38,866 bases of DNA from the NCBI GenBank assembly GCA_937974245.1, contig CALJKV010000115.1, positions 1-38,866 of the forward strand, given 5' to 3'. Below, piece after piece: positions 1 to 7,043 of this stretch. The position numbers and the translations under genes are program-made. How positions within the stretch are numbered: the stretch's first letter is position 1; each line of letters opens with the position of its first letter. The notes below the pieces were generated by a model. It was given only the letters and a program-made list of their open reading frames with translations, had not been told where the DNA came from and did not search any database. This stretch comes from an uncultured Chloroflexota bacterium. Its GTDB lineage: Bacteria > Chloroflexota > Anaerolineae > Aggregatilineales > Phototrophicaceae.

Positions 1-25
1 TCTGAAAACAACTTGTGATTAGAGT
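1..25. repeat. Terminal direct repeat (circle junction), copy 1
   Basis: The first 25 bases are identical to the last 25 bases of the window (38842-38866). The simplest reading is assembly overlap of a circular molecule of about 38,841 bp. The gene content (Rep, two partition systems, resolvase) fits a plasmid. A true short terminal repeat of a linear element cannot be excluded from sequence alone. Confidence 0.85.
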
Positions 26-36
26 ATAGAACAACG

Positions 37-840
37 ATTTGCCGAAGGCAAATAAAGTCTTCATTCTGGAGAGCCTATGCCCAGCAGCACCCACAGCCTA
101 TGTCGTACAATTTGCTGGCTTCAATTCTCATAGAGCGCGCAGGTATGTGTTGCGAACCGGTCGTGTGAAGAAACGGTTCATTTTCACAGCGCTAAAGGGC
201 GTGAAAAGCGTGTCCGAGATGGGCACGCTGCCCCCCACGCTTTCCCCCACACCCCAGCGTGGGGGGCAACAAGACGCAAGCAGCGCCATAAAAGCGGCTG
301 CTTGGGAAGTGCCTCTTCTCATGGGAGGTCTCCCCACCGGCTGGTTTTGCCCCATAAATGGGTTCAAATCGACGCACGGCGGTGACCCACCCCCCAATCG
401 GCGAGCCACTGCGAACGTCGGGCTTGGTCTAGGGCTGGCGCTCCTGCCAAAGCCCGACTGCCCACCCCGCCGCCGCACTGCACCTCCACGATTTCACTGG
501 CGTGAAATCAATGCCAGCCGATCGCTGGCAGTGGAGGCTTGGCGGTGCCCTTGTCCCTGTCCGCTGCTCTGGGCAGCGGGGGACGGCGGCGGGCGCGGGC
601 GTCTGGACGGGACAAGCCCGCCCATCCGCTCCACTCGGTGTGGGCAGTCGGCCTTACGCCGACGTTCGCATCCAGGGGCGGAGGGCTGCTGCGCAGCCTT
701 TCATGGATAGTCCCGCCTAGGGCGGGACGGTTGCACACCGGTCGGTGTGAGGAACAGGCTCAGGCCTGTGCTATTGGGTCGTGGGGGGGGGTAAGAAAAA
801 TGCATTGTGGCGCTGTGAGTGCCATCGTGACACGATGGTG
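37..840 (+). ncRNA. Candidate large structured RNA or hairpin-dense origin region
   Basis: No convincing gene lies in 1-950; its open frames have no usable ribosome binding site and conflict with the repeats. The region is full of perfect stems: 37-43/47-53; 154-159 with a partner ending near 179; 230-241/256-267 (12 bp, 13 with the next pair); 277-284/297-304; 417-427/447-458 (11 bp with one bulge); 490-497/502-509; 512-518/524-530; 710-717/721-728 (8 bp, 3-nt loop); 734-739/744-749; a 6-bp stem near 754-769. A stem around 820-842 and one around 209-229 gain G-U pairs only if the plus strand is the RNA, which favours a plus-strand transcript. I do not recognise a known family. A structured replication or transfer origin is the main alternative. 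No clear terminator is visible at the right edge. Confidence 0.4.
483..537 (+). other. Perfect three-way junction fold
   Basis: Outer stem CCTCCAC (483-489) pairs with GTGGAGG (531-537). Directly inside it are two perfect hairpins: GATTTCAC/GTGAAATC (490-497/502-509, 4-nt loop) and TGCCAGC/GCTGGCA (512-518/524-530, 5-nt loop). Only two bases (510-511) are unpaired at the junction. Twenty-two contiguous perfect base pairs in 55 nt are hard to explain by chance or by a coding constraint. Confidence 0.7.
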
Positions 841-950
841 CAGGGGGAGTAGAGGGATTTACTGATTTGGTAGCGCAGTGCGTTTAGAAGCGATTTTATG
901 CGGTCTACGGGCGGTGGCAGCGGGGGTGCGGCGGCATGATACAATGATGG

Positions 951-1436
951 ATGGCAACCCCAAAAATGCAGTATCCGCAAAGTTACTTCGTAAGCCGTGT
1001 CGAATTCAGCGTGCTTCTGGTGTCCGCACTCGGTCTAACCGCCATACAGGCTCTGATGGGGTGGGTGGGTAGTTTTTGGCTGGGTATGGCGGGGATAGCG
1101 CTATATGAAATTGGCTTTTTGCTCGACATGGGTCTGACTTACGTGACGTTCAGCCATTTCAAGCAGGAATTCGACCGGCGCGGGCTGTCTGCGTACTTCC
1201 CAGGACACGAGGGTAACCAATTTGTGCCGCCGCACCCAACCCTAAAGCAGCTGGTTTTCAGCGTCCCGACCCTTGTCTTTTTACTGACACTGCCCGCCGC
1301 GGGGTTGTTACCCGCGTTTGGTGTGGTGAAGGGGATCGGGCACCTGAAACGAGCGACCAAGCACCTGACAGCTCAGCGGGAGATGCGCGTGTTTCTGAAC
1401 AGTGGGGAACCTATGCCAGGGCGTGTATCGGGCTAA
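951..1436 (+). CDS. Hypothetical membrane protein, 161 aa
   Basis: I do not recognise the family. Three hydrophobic stretches (about residues 17-37, 42-65 and 101-125) predict an integral membrane protein with a polar loop of about 35 residues between the second and third, and a basic C-terminal tail. The ATG at 951 has no Shine-Dalgarno sequence, but a TACAAT hexamer at 940-945 ends five bases before it, so the message may be leaderless. A strong terminator follows at 1442. It stands alone between the structured region and the minus-strand zinc-ribbon gene. Confidence 0.6.
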   Translation: MATPKMQYPQSYFVSRVEFSVLLVSALGLTAIQALMGWVGSFWLGMAGIALYEIGFLLDMGLTYVTFSHFKQEFDRRGLSAYFPGHEGNQFVPPHPTLKQLVFSVPTLVFLLTLPAAGLLPAFGVVKGIGHLKRATKHLTAQREMRVFLNSGEPMPGRVSG

Positions 1437-1441
1437 CGCGG

Positions 1442-1471
1442 AAGTGCCAGGGGTTAACCTGGCACTTTTTT
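1442..1471 (+). terminator. Rho-independent terminator
   Basis: Perfect 10-bp stem (1442-1451 with 1458-1467), 6-nt loop, then a T run. It lies just after the stop of the membrane protein at 1436, so it ends that transcript. Confidence 0.9.
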
Positions 1472-1519
1472 ATGAGCACTCCCTGCTGGTCGCACACCTA
1501 CATGTGGGCGGCGAGGAGG

Positions 1520-1723
1520 TTAGCCCGTGATCGGACAGCGGTGTGTGTGGCCGCAATCTGGACAGCGCACGATCTTGTGGTCGCGGTAGGTCTGTCCACA
1601 ATGGGGACAGGCCACTCCGCTGCGCTGTCGGGGGATATTGAGGGTTTTCCACAAATCCCATCCGTTGAGAATGAGCGCAGCTATGAGTAAGGCCACACTG
1701 AATACAGTCAAGACCAGGATCAT
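1520..1723 (-). CDS. Membrane-anchored zinc-ribbon protein, 67 aa
   Basis: The N-terminus (about residues 2-20) is a hydrophobic membrane segment. The C-terminal half carries CPHCG and CPDCG knuckles (around residues 39 and 54), a classic four-cysteine zinc ribbon. A purine-rich GGGGGTGA sequence six bases upstream of the ATG at 1723 decides the start. Such small proteins are often accessory membrane factors, but no specific role can be assigned. It faces the terminator of the preceding gene. Confidence 0.65.
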   Translation of the reverse strand: MILVLTVFSVALLIAALILNGWDLWKTLNIPRQRSGVACPHCGQTYRDHKIVRCPDCGHTHRCPITG

Positions 1724-2020
1724 CAGACATCACCCCCTTTCCTTACCCGGTAGGGGGAGCACTTTGCTCTGGATATGTGCTGCATACCTATAGTATACCA
1801 AATTATCAGGCTCGCGACGAGATAATTTCAGTGTGATGATTGAATAAAAACAGCGTGAATAACGACTGGATCAGGGGGATTCTTATACCATGCCGCACTA
1901 TTTATGAATTTCCGTTTGTTTGCTTTCGCAATTGGGACGTTAGAATTAAAATAAAATCATGCTTTATTATCTGGGCGCGTTGTGAGAGTCTTATCCCGAA
2001 TGGATAGCTGGAAATATCTT

Positions 2021-2092
2021 TTGAGCGGTTCTTCCTCTGTGGCATATGAATCGGAGAGTTGTTTTTACCCGCTTGTTAGGCGGGTTTTTTTT
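2021..2092 (+). promoter_or_regulatory. Promoter plus early terminator (possible attenuator or small RNA)
   Basis: A possible promoter TTGAGC (2021-2026), 17-bp spacer, ATATGA (2044-2049) is followed almost at once by a terminator: stem 2067-2072/2080-2085 and eight Ts to 2092. The next gene starts at 2130. No gene ends here, so the terminator must act on a very short leader transcript or on a small RNA made from 1780-2060. The rest of 1724-2066 is AT-rich and shows no gene. Confidence 0.45.
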
Positions 2093-2129
2093 ATTGCCTT
2101 AGGTCTTTATCGAACAGGGGGTGAGTAGA

Positions 2130-2768
2130 ATGGGTATTCGTCTGGAAGACGCTGAATTGGCCGAGAATATGTTAATAAAAGTAGGGGTGGCGGTGCGTGC
2201 GGAACCATCAGGGAGTGGTGAGCGGCGTTTCAATGGAGTACAACGGTCAAACGCTAAGTCAGCCAGGCGGTATCGAATACCGAATGGTGAACGGTTGGAA
2301 AGTAGACGTTCTAATGGGCAGCACGACATGATTCTCGATGTTTTGTGGGTGCTCGCTGATGTGTTAGACCCCTTACCTGAGGGTGAAGCGGCTAAACTGT
2401 TCACTAGCGCCTGGCATGGGCTTCCAGATGAGCGAAGAAGGGTGATTCTTCAGCATTTGAACTTGCTTCCCCCACCTGATCCAGTATTGGAGCAGGCTCT
2501 GGAAGAGTTAGAAGGGGTTACCTGGGGAGGCGAGCCAACATCATACGAACAGATGTTAAGGGTCTTCCTGGATAATCGGGGTAGTGATCTAGTCGGCTTA
2601 GATAAGTTTGCACCGCTTTTTGAGGGCAAGCAGGATGCTGAAAAGACGGCTTCCTGGCGCATGTCCAAGTTAAGAATACTGTTATCAAAATATCAGCGGC
2701 GAATTGTTCACATTCCAGGGTATCGGCTTGAGACAATGGAAGAGGAGGGTGTAGTTTCTGCATATTAG
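2130..2768 (+). CDS. Winged-helix (OmpR-type C-terminal) regulator-like protein, 212 aa
   Basis: The last 70 or so residues resemble the DNA-binding winged helix of OmpR/PhoB-type proteins: a helix around LRVFLDNRG, then KLRILLSKYQRRIVHIPGY, with the usual wing ending GYRLE. The N-terminal 70 residues are basic and look disordered; no receiver domain is visible. The ATG at 2130 is six bases after GGGGGTGA; a GTG at 2121 would overlap that site. It probably regulates genes of the element, perhaps the mobilisation operon downstream. It sits alone between two terminators. Confidence 0.55.
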   Translation: MGIRLEDAELAENMLIKVGVAVRAEPSGSGERRFNGVQRSNAKSARRYRIPNGERLESRRSNGQHDMILDVLWVLADVLDPLPEGEAAKLFTSAWHGLPDERRRVILQHLNLLPPPDPVLEQALEELEGVTWGGEPTSYEQMLRVFLDNRGSDLVGLDKFAPLFEGKQDAEKTASWRMSKLRILLSKYQRRIVHIPGYRLETMEEEGVVSAY

Positions 2769-2869
2769 GCCGAGGTGCTTGCCAAAACACCCATTTTGTT
2801 ATATATTGAAGTTACTGAAAGTTAGTAATTTTGAGGCCTGGATGACAGGAAGACTGAAAATTCCCCTGT

Positions 2870-2950
2870 GTAGGCGATACCTGTGTATCAGCACCTACGG
2901 GCAGCGAGACCGGTTGGGTTAGTTCGAAACCCCACCGGTTTTTCTTTTTT
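2870..2950 (+). terminator. Double hairpin ending in a terminator
   Basis: First, a nested hairpin: GTAGG/CCTAC (2870-2874/2894-2898) around GATAC/GTATC (2876-2880/2885-2889). Then a long stem from 2909 to 2939 (ACCGG paired with CCGGT, plus GGGTT with AACCC), followed by TTTTTCTTTTTT. It terminates transcription from the regulator gene ending at 2768, or ends a small RNA that contains the first hairpin. Confidence 0.7.
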
Positions 2951-3031
2951 ATAGCTTGGTTCTAGTTTCGGTGAATAGCAACAGCGGAGGAGAAATGAAA
3001 AAGAGAGCGTGACTGGAGTATAGGAAAGGGT

Positions 3032-3075
3032 GACAGTCCTGATATACGTGGCCTCAGAAACCAATCAGGACTGTC
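3032..3075. promoter_or_regulatory. 12-bp perfect inverted repeat upstream of mobilisation operon (oriT or operator candidate)
   Basis: GACAGTCCTGAT (3032-3043) and its exact reverse complement (3064-3075) enclose a 20-nt spacer. No T run follows, so it is not a simple terminator. It lies in a 500-bp gene-free stretch directly upstream of the mobilisation genes, where transfer origins and operators commonly lie. The rest of 2951-3266 shows no gene. Confidence 0.45.
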
Positions 3076-3269
3076 GAATTCGCCATGCAGGTCTTGGATT
3101 TCGATAACCGTGGGACTCTGCCAGGCTAATTGTCTGTATTGTAGCAGCATTCGTGGGGCAGAGGCAACTGAGGAAGGCCAAAAGATAGTATGCCGCGCAA
3201 GTGGCATTAGCACAGAAATTTGATCTGATGTCAGGCGTATCTGTAGCGCGAGAAGGGGAGAAATAGGTG

Positions 3270-3503
3270 ATGAAGTGGAATGGAATGAGTGTGGATGAGG
3301 CTGTAGATCATTTGCGGGATGAGTCAAGGTTATTGGTTGCGGTTAGTGATCGGCAGGGGTTGAAGCGGTTATATGCCAGATTGGCTGCGGCAGCCTATTC
3401 GGGGGATGACGCCAACGCCCACAGCAGGATGCAGAATGCCCTGCGGGAAGTGCTAACTGAGCCGCTGCGCCAAGTCCGGCGCGGTTTATTCGACCGGTTG
3501 TGA
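3270..3503 (+). CDS. Small hypothetical protein, 77 aa
   Basis: First gene of the mobilisation-type operon. The protein is predicted to be mostly helical and is rich in Arg and Leu; no motif is recognised. GGGGAG at 3255-3260 is the ribosome binding site; the ATG at 3270 and the adjacent in-frame GTG at 3267 are equally possible starts. The next gene begins 37 bases after its stop with its own strong site, so the genes are probably co-transcribed. Confidence 0.5.
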   Translation: MKWNGMSVDEAVDHLRDESRLLVAVSDRQGLKRLYARLAAAAYSGDDANAHSRMQNALREVLTEPLRQVRRGLFDRL

Positions 3504-3540
3504 GGGAAAAAGCAACCGGTACATCCAGGGAGGAAACAAG

Positions 3541-4257
3541 ATGATAGATGTCATCGGTTTGGTGCTTGCGGTAGTAATGATTGCTTATTTGGTGAGGCGA
3601 CACCCGGGTGGAGAAGGTGAATTGACGAGAAGTGTGCGAAAAGGAGATGGAAATATGGCGCGGGAGAAGCGGGAGATCGATAAACGGACCGTTCAGGTGA
3701 TAGCAGACCTGGATGCCGCTGTCCAATCGGTGGCAGGGTTTAACCAGGCAAAGGAAATGTTCAAAGAAATGAGCAAGTCGCTGCGAAAGCAGCTTTCAGC
3801 GGCGCTGGGGCCGGAATTCCAGCGCAGTACAGGCCAAATCACTGCGCAGGAGTTAATGGCGAATGAAAAACTCCACGAGCATATTAAAAGGCAGGAGCTG
3901 TACCTGAAAAAGAAGCAGGTGGATATCATCGCAATACCTGCTGGCCTGGAGGCGGACTTAGCAGCGCTTCGGCGGTTACGAGATATCTCGGGGGACACCG
4001 AAGACAGCCTGGGCTGGGCTGTTATCGAGGAGTCTGTGAAGGGTAAAGCGGCCGCTCGCCTCCTCAATGAGGGCACAGTTGAGGGAGTGGTCGAGGAAAA
4101 GACCGTGGTGCAGTTGTTCCTCGCGGCGCGTAGTGCGACACAGGCCGGTAACGAACGGCTAACCACACAAGCATCATCTTCCGGAGAGACCGAACCTATC
4201 GAGGCTGTCGTGGATAAGCTCACTTCCCAGTTCTCTAAAAATGGCAAGCGGCCATAG
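3541..4257 (+). CDS. Membrane-anchored coiled-coil protein of mobilisation operon, 238 aa
   Basis: A single N-terminal membrane segment (about residues 2-19) is followed by a basic stretch and a long, charged, helical cytoplasmic region with probable coiled coil (about residues 40-135). GGGAGG lies 9 bases before the ATG. It overlaps no enzyme family I recognise. Its place just before a second membrane protein and a VirD4-like ATPase suggests an anchor or adaptor for the DNA-transport machinery. Confidence 0.6.
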   Translation: MIDVIGLVLAVVMIAYLVRRHPGGEGELTRSVRKGDGNMAREKREIDKRTVQVIADLDAAVQSVAGFNQAKEMFKEMSKSLRKQLSAALGPEFQRSTGQITAQELMANEKLHEHIKRQELYLKKKQVDIIAIPAGLEADLAALRRLRDISGDTEDSLGWAVIEESVKGKAAARLLNEGTVEGVVEEKTVVQLFLAARSATQAGNERLTTQASSSGETEPIEAVVDKLTSQFSKNGKRP

Positions 4258-4270
4258 CAGGAGGCAACTG

Positions 4271-4582
4271 ATGTTTAAAGAAGGTGAGGACGCAATCGTT
4301 TTCGTGCTTGTTCTGGCTGGACTTCTGGCGGTTCTGCTCATCGCCGGTGTGGTGTGGTTCTTAATCGCGGCCACTATCGCTTCGGTCAGCTATGCGAACC
4401 ATATCCGCCATGCGGAGGCTGAATTTGATCGGGTTGCGGCTGAGATTGGGATTGGCCTGGACACGGATGAGGTGTTACGCGCTGTGTATGGGGCAGGAAT
4501 TGAACTGCCAGAGGATGGATACGGAACCGTTGGCGAGTGGGTGGCCGGTTCAGTATTTGGTGTGGAGGAAGTGGCACTATGA
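4271..4582 (+). CDS. Small single-pass membrane protein of mobilisation operon, 103 aa
   Basis: A strong hydrophobic segment (about residues 8-37) precedes a soluble acidic tail. AGGAGG six bases before the ATG at 4271 decides the start against an upstream in-frame ATG at 4241 that would overlap the preceding gene. Its stop overlaps the start of the ATPase gene by four bases (ATGA), so translation is coupled. It probably supplies the membrane segment that the soluble ATPase itself lacks. Confidence 0.6.
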   Translation: MFKEGEDAIVFVLVLAGLLAVLLIAGVVWFLIAATIASVSYANHIRHAEAEFDRVAAEIGIGLDTDEVLRAVYGAGIELPEDGYGTVGEWVAGSVFGVEEVAL

Positions 4583-6099
4583 CGAATTTCTGGCCGTGGC
4601 CGTGGAACCGGTTTTTCTCCACGCCACCGATCGTCATCACGCGGGTGGTTGGCATTGTCGATACCGTTCGTGAGGCGCATCTGGTGTACTTCGGTGGCTC
4701 TGGGACTGGCAAGACCAAACATCTGGAAGGCCTGCTGACAATGGACTTTTTGCGGCGAGCACTGGGTCTGTGCCAGCGGGGTTGGGCCTGCATAGATGTG
4801 CATGGCGACTTTGGGAATGAACTCATTGGCAGACTCGCCATCCTGTGCCAGCAGTTTCCGCAGATGCGTGATCAGGTGGTGGTGATTGATCCAACGATTG
4901 AAGGGTGGACCGTTGGGTATAACCCGTTTGAATTGAGGCCTGGAGAAGTGGCGGAGCGCCGGGCGCGCGGGTTGGCAGACACGCTGATTACGGTTTTTAA
5001 GGACGACCCAACCATGGTGGTGAGAATGTACCGGGTCGCTTATTATAGTTTCCTGGCGCTGATTCTCACCCGCCGCTATCTGACGGATATGCCGGAATTT
5101 CTCACGAACCGCACGTTTCGGGAAGAGCTTGTCCTGCCGCTTTCGCCACATTACCCGGATATTATCCGCTACTGGACGCAGGAGCTTCCCACCGACCGTG
5201 AAGCCATAGTCCGTGTGGAGAGTACTGCCAACCGGATTGGGCGTCTGGTGAGTGACCCGGATGTCGCACCGATGTTTGAGCACTCCTCGACGCTGAACTT
5301 CCGCGAATTGATGGACAAGGGTGCGTTTGTCATCATTCGTCTGCCAAAGGGAATTCTGGGGCAAGACGTGGCCTATATGCTGGCCGCACTACTGGTGGCC
5401 GAGTTTGAGCGAGCGGCGATGAGCCGGGCCGATATCCCTAAAGAAGACCGAAAACCGTTTGCCCTAGTGTGTGATGAATTCGTCAATTATCTGACCCCCT
5501 CCTTTCAGACCATTGTGGATGAATGCCGCAAGATGCGTCTGGAGTTGATCGCCGCAACACAAAATGTCGAGTCCCATCTGGGAAGTGATGAATTGTTAGC
5601 CTCGTTTCTCAATTCGGTGAACAACATCTGTGCTTTTCGATTAGGCTGGAAAGAAGCTGACTCGTTAGTCCGGGAGGTTTTTCAACCTGAGCTCGACCAG
5701 GTGAAGGAAAGTTACTGGCAGGATGGTCGTGTGGCAGGATTTGCTATTCCTCGCGAGCGCAAAGTCTGGCGCGGTTTGGATGAGATATGGGAGATTGAGC
5801 GGCGCAAAATTATGACCCTCAAGCGCGGCGAGCTGTGGTGGCGTGAGAAAAGCAACCAGAAGACGCGGAAGATAAAAGCCTTTCACATCCATGATGTGTC
5901 GGACATGCCGGATGCTCACTTGCTGCCGGGAGCACGGGCGGCACTGCTTGATGCGGTTTACCGCCGCTATGGGAGTGCCCGTGTCAGGATTGAGCCCTCG
6001 CGTGTGGAGATCATTGGATTTCTTCCGGACAAGCCGCCGCCAGCACCACCCCGTCCGGCTAATCCCGCCTTGCCTTTTGGCGAACCCATCGATGAGTAG
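4579..6099 (+). CDS. HerA/VirD4-like DNA-transport ATPase 1, 506 aa
   Basis: Walker A is GGSGTGKT at residues 39-46 and Walker B is FALVCDEF near residue 300. A VirD4/TraG-type region follows (DECRKMRLELIAATQN), where the helper residue and sensor motif are expected. These are the marks of the HerA/FtsK group of hexameric DNA pumps used as conjugative coupling proteins. No N-terminal membrane helices are present; the two preceding small membrane proteins may replace them. The C-terminus is proline-rich. The start at 4579 overlaps the previous stop (ATGA). Transfer coupling is the most likely role; intracellular DNA translocation is the alternative. Confidence 0.8.
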   Translation: MTNFWPWPWNRFFSTPPIVITRVVGIVDTVREAHLVYFGGSGTGKTKHLEGLLTMDFLRRALGLCQRGWACIDVHGDFGNELIGRLAILCQQFPQMRDQVVVIDPTIEGWTVGYNPFELRPGEVAERRARGLADTLITVFKDDPTMVVRMYRVAYYSFLALILTRRYLTDMPEFLTNRTFREELVLPLSPHYPDIIRYWTQELPTDREAIVRVESTANRIGRLVSDPDVAPMFEHSSTLNFRELMDKGAFVIIRLPKGILGQDVAYMLAALLVAEFERAAMSRADIPKEDRKPFALVCDEFVNYLTPSFQTIVDECRKMRLELIAATQNVESHLGSDELLASFLNSVNNICAFRLGWKEADSLVREVFQPELDQVKESYWQDGRVAGFAIPRERKVWRGLDEIWEIERRKIMTLKRGELWWREKSNQKTRKIKAFHIHDVSDMPDAHLLPGARAALLDAVYRRYGSARVRIEPSRVEIIGFLPDKPPPAPPRPANPALPFGEPIDE

Positions 6100-6128
6100 G
6101 GGATATGGTAGGATGAGAGGAGAAGATC

Positions 6129-7010
6129 ATGGCAATGGTTCAAAAAGCCGGCCAGGAGCCGCCCAAAATCGGCCTCACCACGCGCGACATCGAGATATTC
6201 GAGGCGATTCTGGCGTATGATGGGATGCTCGGGATGCGGCAAATCCAACGGCTGTTTTTCAGCAGCTACTATCAGACCCGCATCCGGCTCGCCAAACTCT
6301 ACCAGAATGGATATCTGGACAGGCCCGACCGGTCGGAGCGCCAGGGTTACCACCAGATGCCGCATTGGTTGGGGAAGCGGGGCGCTGAGGTGTTGGCCGG
6401 GCGGCAAGATATCCCCTTCACGGAATTCAAATGGCGGAAGCGGCCACGCCCCAAGATGATCCCCCATGACTTACAACTGAATGACTTCCGGCTGGATTTT
6501 GAAGAAGCGTGCCGGCAGCATCCGGCGGTGGAACTGGAAGAGGCGGTACCGGGCAGTGAATTCTGGACACACCCCGAGCAGATTAGTTATACGGACGTGA
6601 ATGGCAAGCGGAGACAGCGTCAGGTCCGCCCAGATGGATTGTATATCGTCCGCCATTGGGTGGCCGCTGAAGGGCAGTGGTACCGGTTTCCGCTGTTTAT
6701 CGAAATTGACATGGGGGGGATGCCACATGCCCGTTACGTCAATGACCGCGTCCTGGCCGGGGTCGCATATTTGAAGAGCACGGTATACCGGAAACGGTTT
6801 GGTTTCAAATGGGGAAGCTGGCTGTGGGTGACGACATCAGAGGAGCGGGCGTTGAACATGAAGCGCTATGCTGAGGCGGCAGCGGGTGGCGAAGCACAGG
6901 TATTCTACTATACCTGGTTTGACCAGGTCCGCCCGGAGACCATCCTGGTTGCCCCGATCTGGTATCGGGGAGGGGAAGGGGAGGCACGCGCCTTGTTCCC
7001 GCTGACTTGA
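6129..7010 (+). CDS. Replication-relaxation family protein (Replic_Relax-like), 293 aa
   Basis: The N-terminus has a winged-helix fold signature: LTTRDIEIFEAI, then RQIQRLFF, then RIRLAKLYQNGYLDR, the pattern of the Replic_Relax family. Members are found on plasmids and integrative elements, often beside VirD4-like ATPases, and were linked to plasmid replication and DNA relaxation. The central region (about 120-230) contains charged beta-strand motifs (RPDGLYIV, FIEIDMGG) resembling a nuclease-like fold; catalysis is not established. AGGAGAAGATC precedes the ATG. It sits between the two ATPases, which suggests it presents the DNA to them. Confidence 0.7.
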   Translation: MAMVQKAGQEPPKIGLTTRDIEIFEAILAYDGMLGMRQIQRLFFSSYYQTRIRLAKLYQNGYLDRPDRSERQGYHQMPHWLGKRGAEVLAGRQDIPFTEFKWRKRPRPKMIPHDLQLNDFRLDFEEACRQHPAVELEEAVPGSEFWTHPEQISYTDVNGKRRQRQVRPDGLYIVRHWVAAEGQWYRFPLFIEIDMGGMPHARYVNDRVLAGVAYLKSTVYRKRFGFKWGSWLWVTTSEERALNMKRYAEAAAGGEAQVFYYTWFDQVRPETILVAPIWYRGGEGEARALFPLT

Positions 7011-7036
7011 AAGACAGGAGCCCAATTTGCTAGTCT
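7007..7036 (+). promoter_or_regulatory. Promoter of ATPase 2, leaderless type
   Basis: TTGAAA (7007-7012), 18-bp spacer, TAGTCT (7031-7036). The start codon at 7044 is seven bases after the -10 hexamer, so the transcript would begin at or next to the ATG. No ribosome binding site precedes this ATG closely; GGAG at 7017-7020 is over 20 bases away. Confidence 0.5.
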
Positions 7037-7043
7037 GGGACCT

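Noticed and set aside
153..179. Group II intron domain V-like hairpin (GAACCG...CGGTTC)
   Set aside because: It is about 26 nt, shorter than the 34-nt domain V, lacks the catalytic triad arrangement, and no intron-encoded protein is present.
39..738. Several long open frames on both strands in 1-950
   Set aside because: They overlap each other and the inverted repeats, have no ribosome binding sites, and show Pro/Arg/Gly-rich composition expected from GC-rich random DNA.
2870..2939. tRNA-like segment with GTTCGAAACC
   Set aside because: The T-loop register is wrong and no D or anticodon arms can be drawn. A terminator explains the stem and T run.
2962..3327. 121-aa minus-strand open frame
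   Set aside because: It covers the 12-bp inverted repeat and the ribosome binding site of the next gene, has no start signal and no recognisable content.
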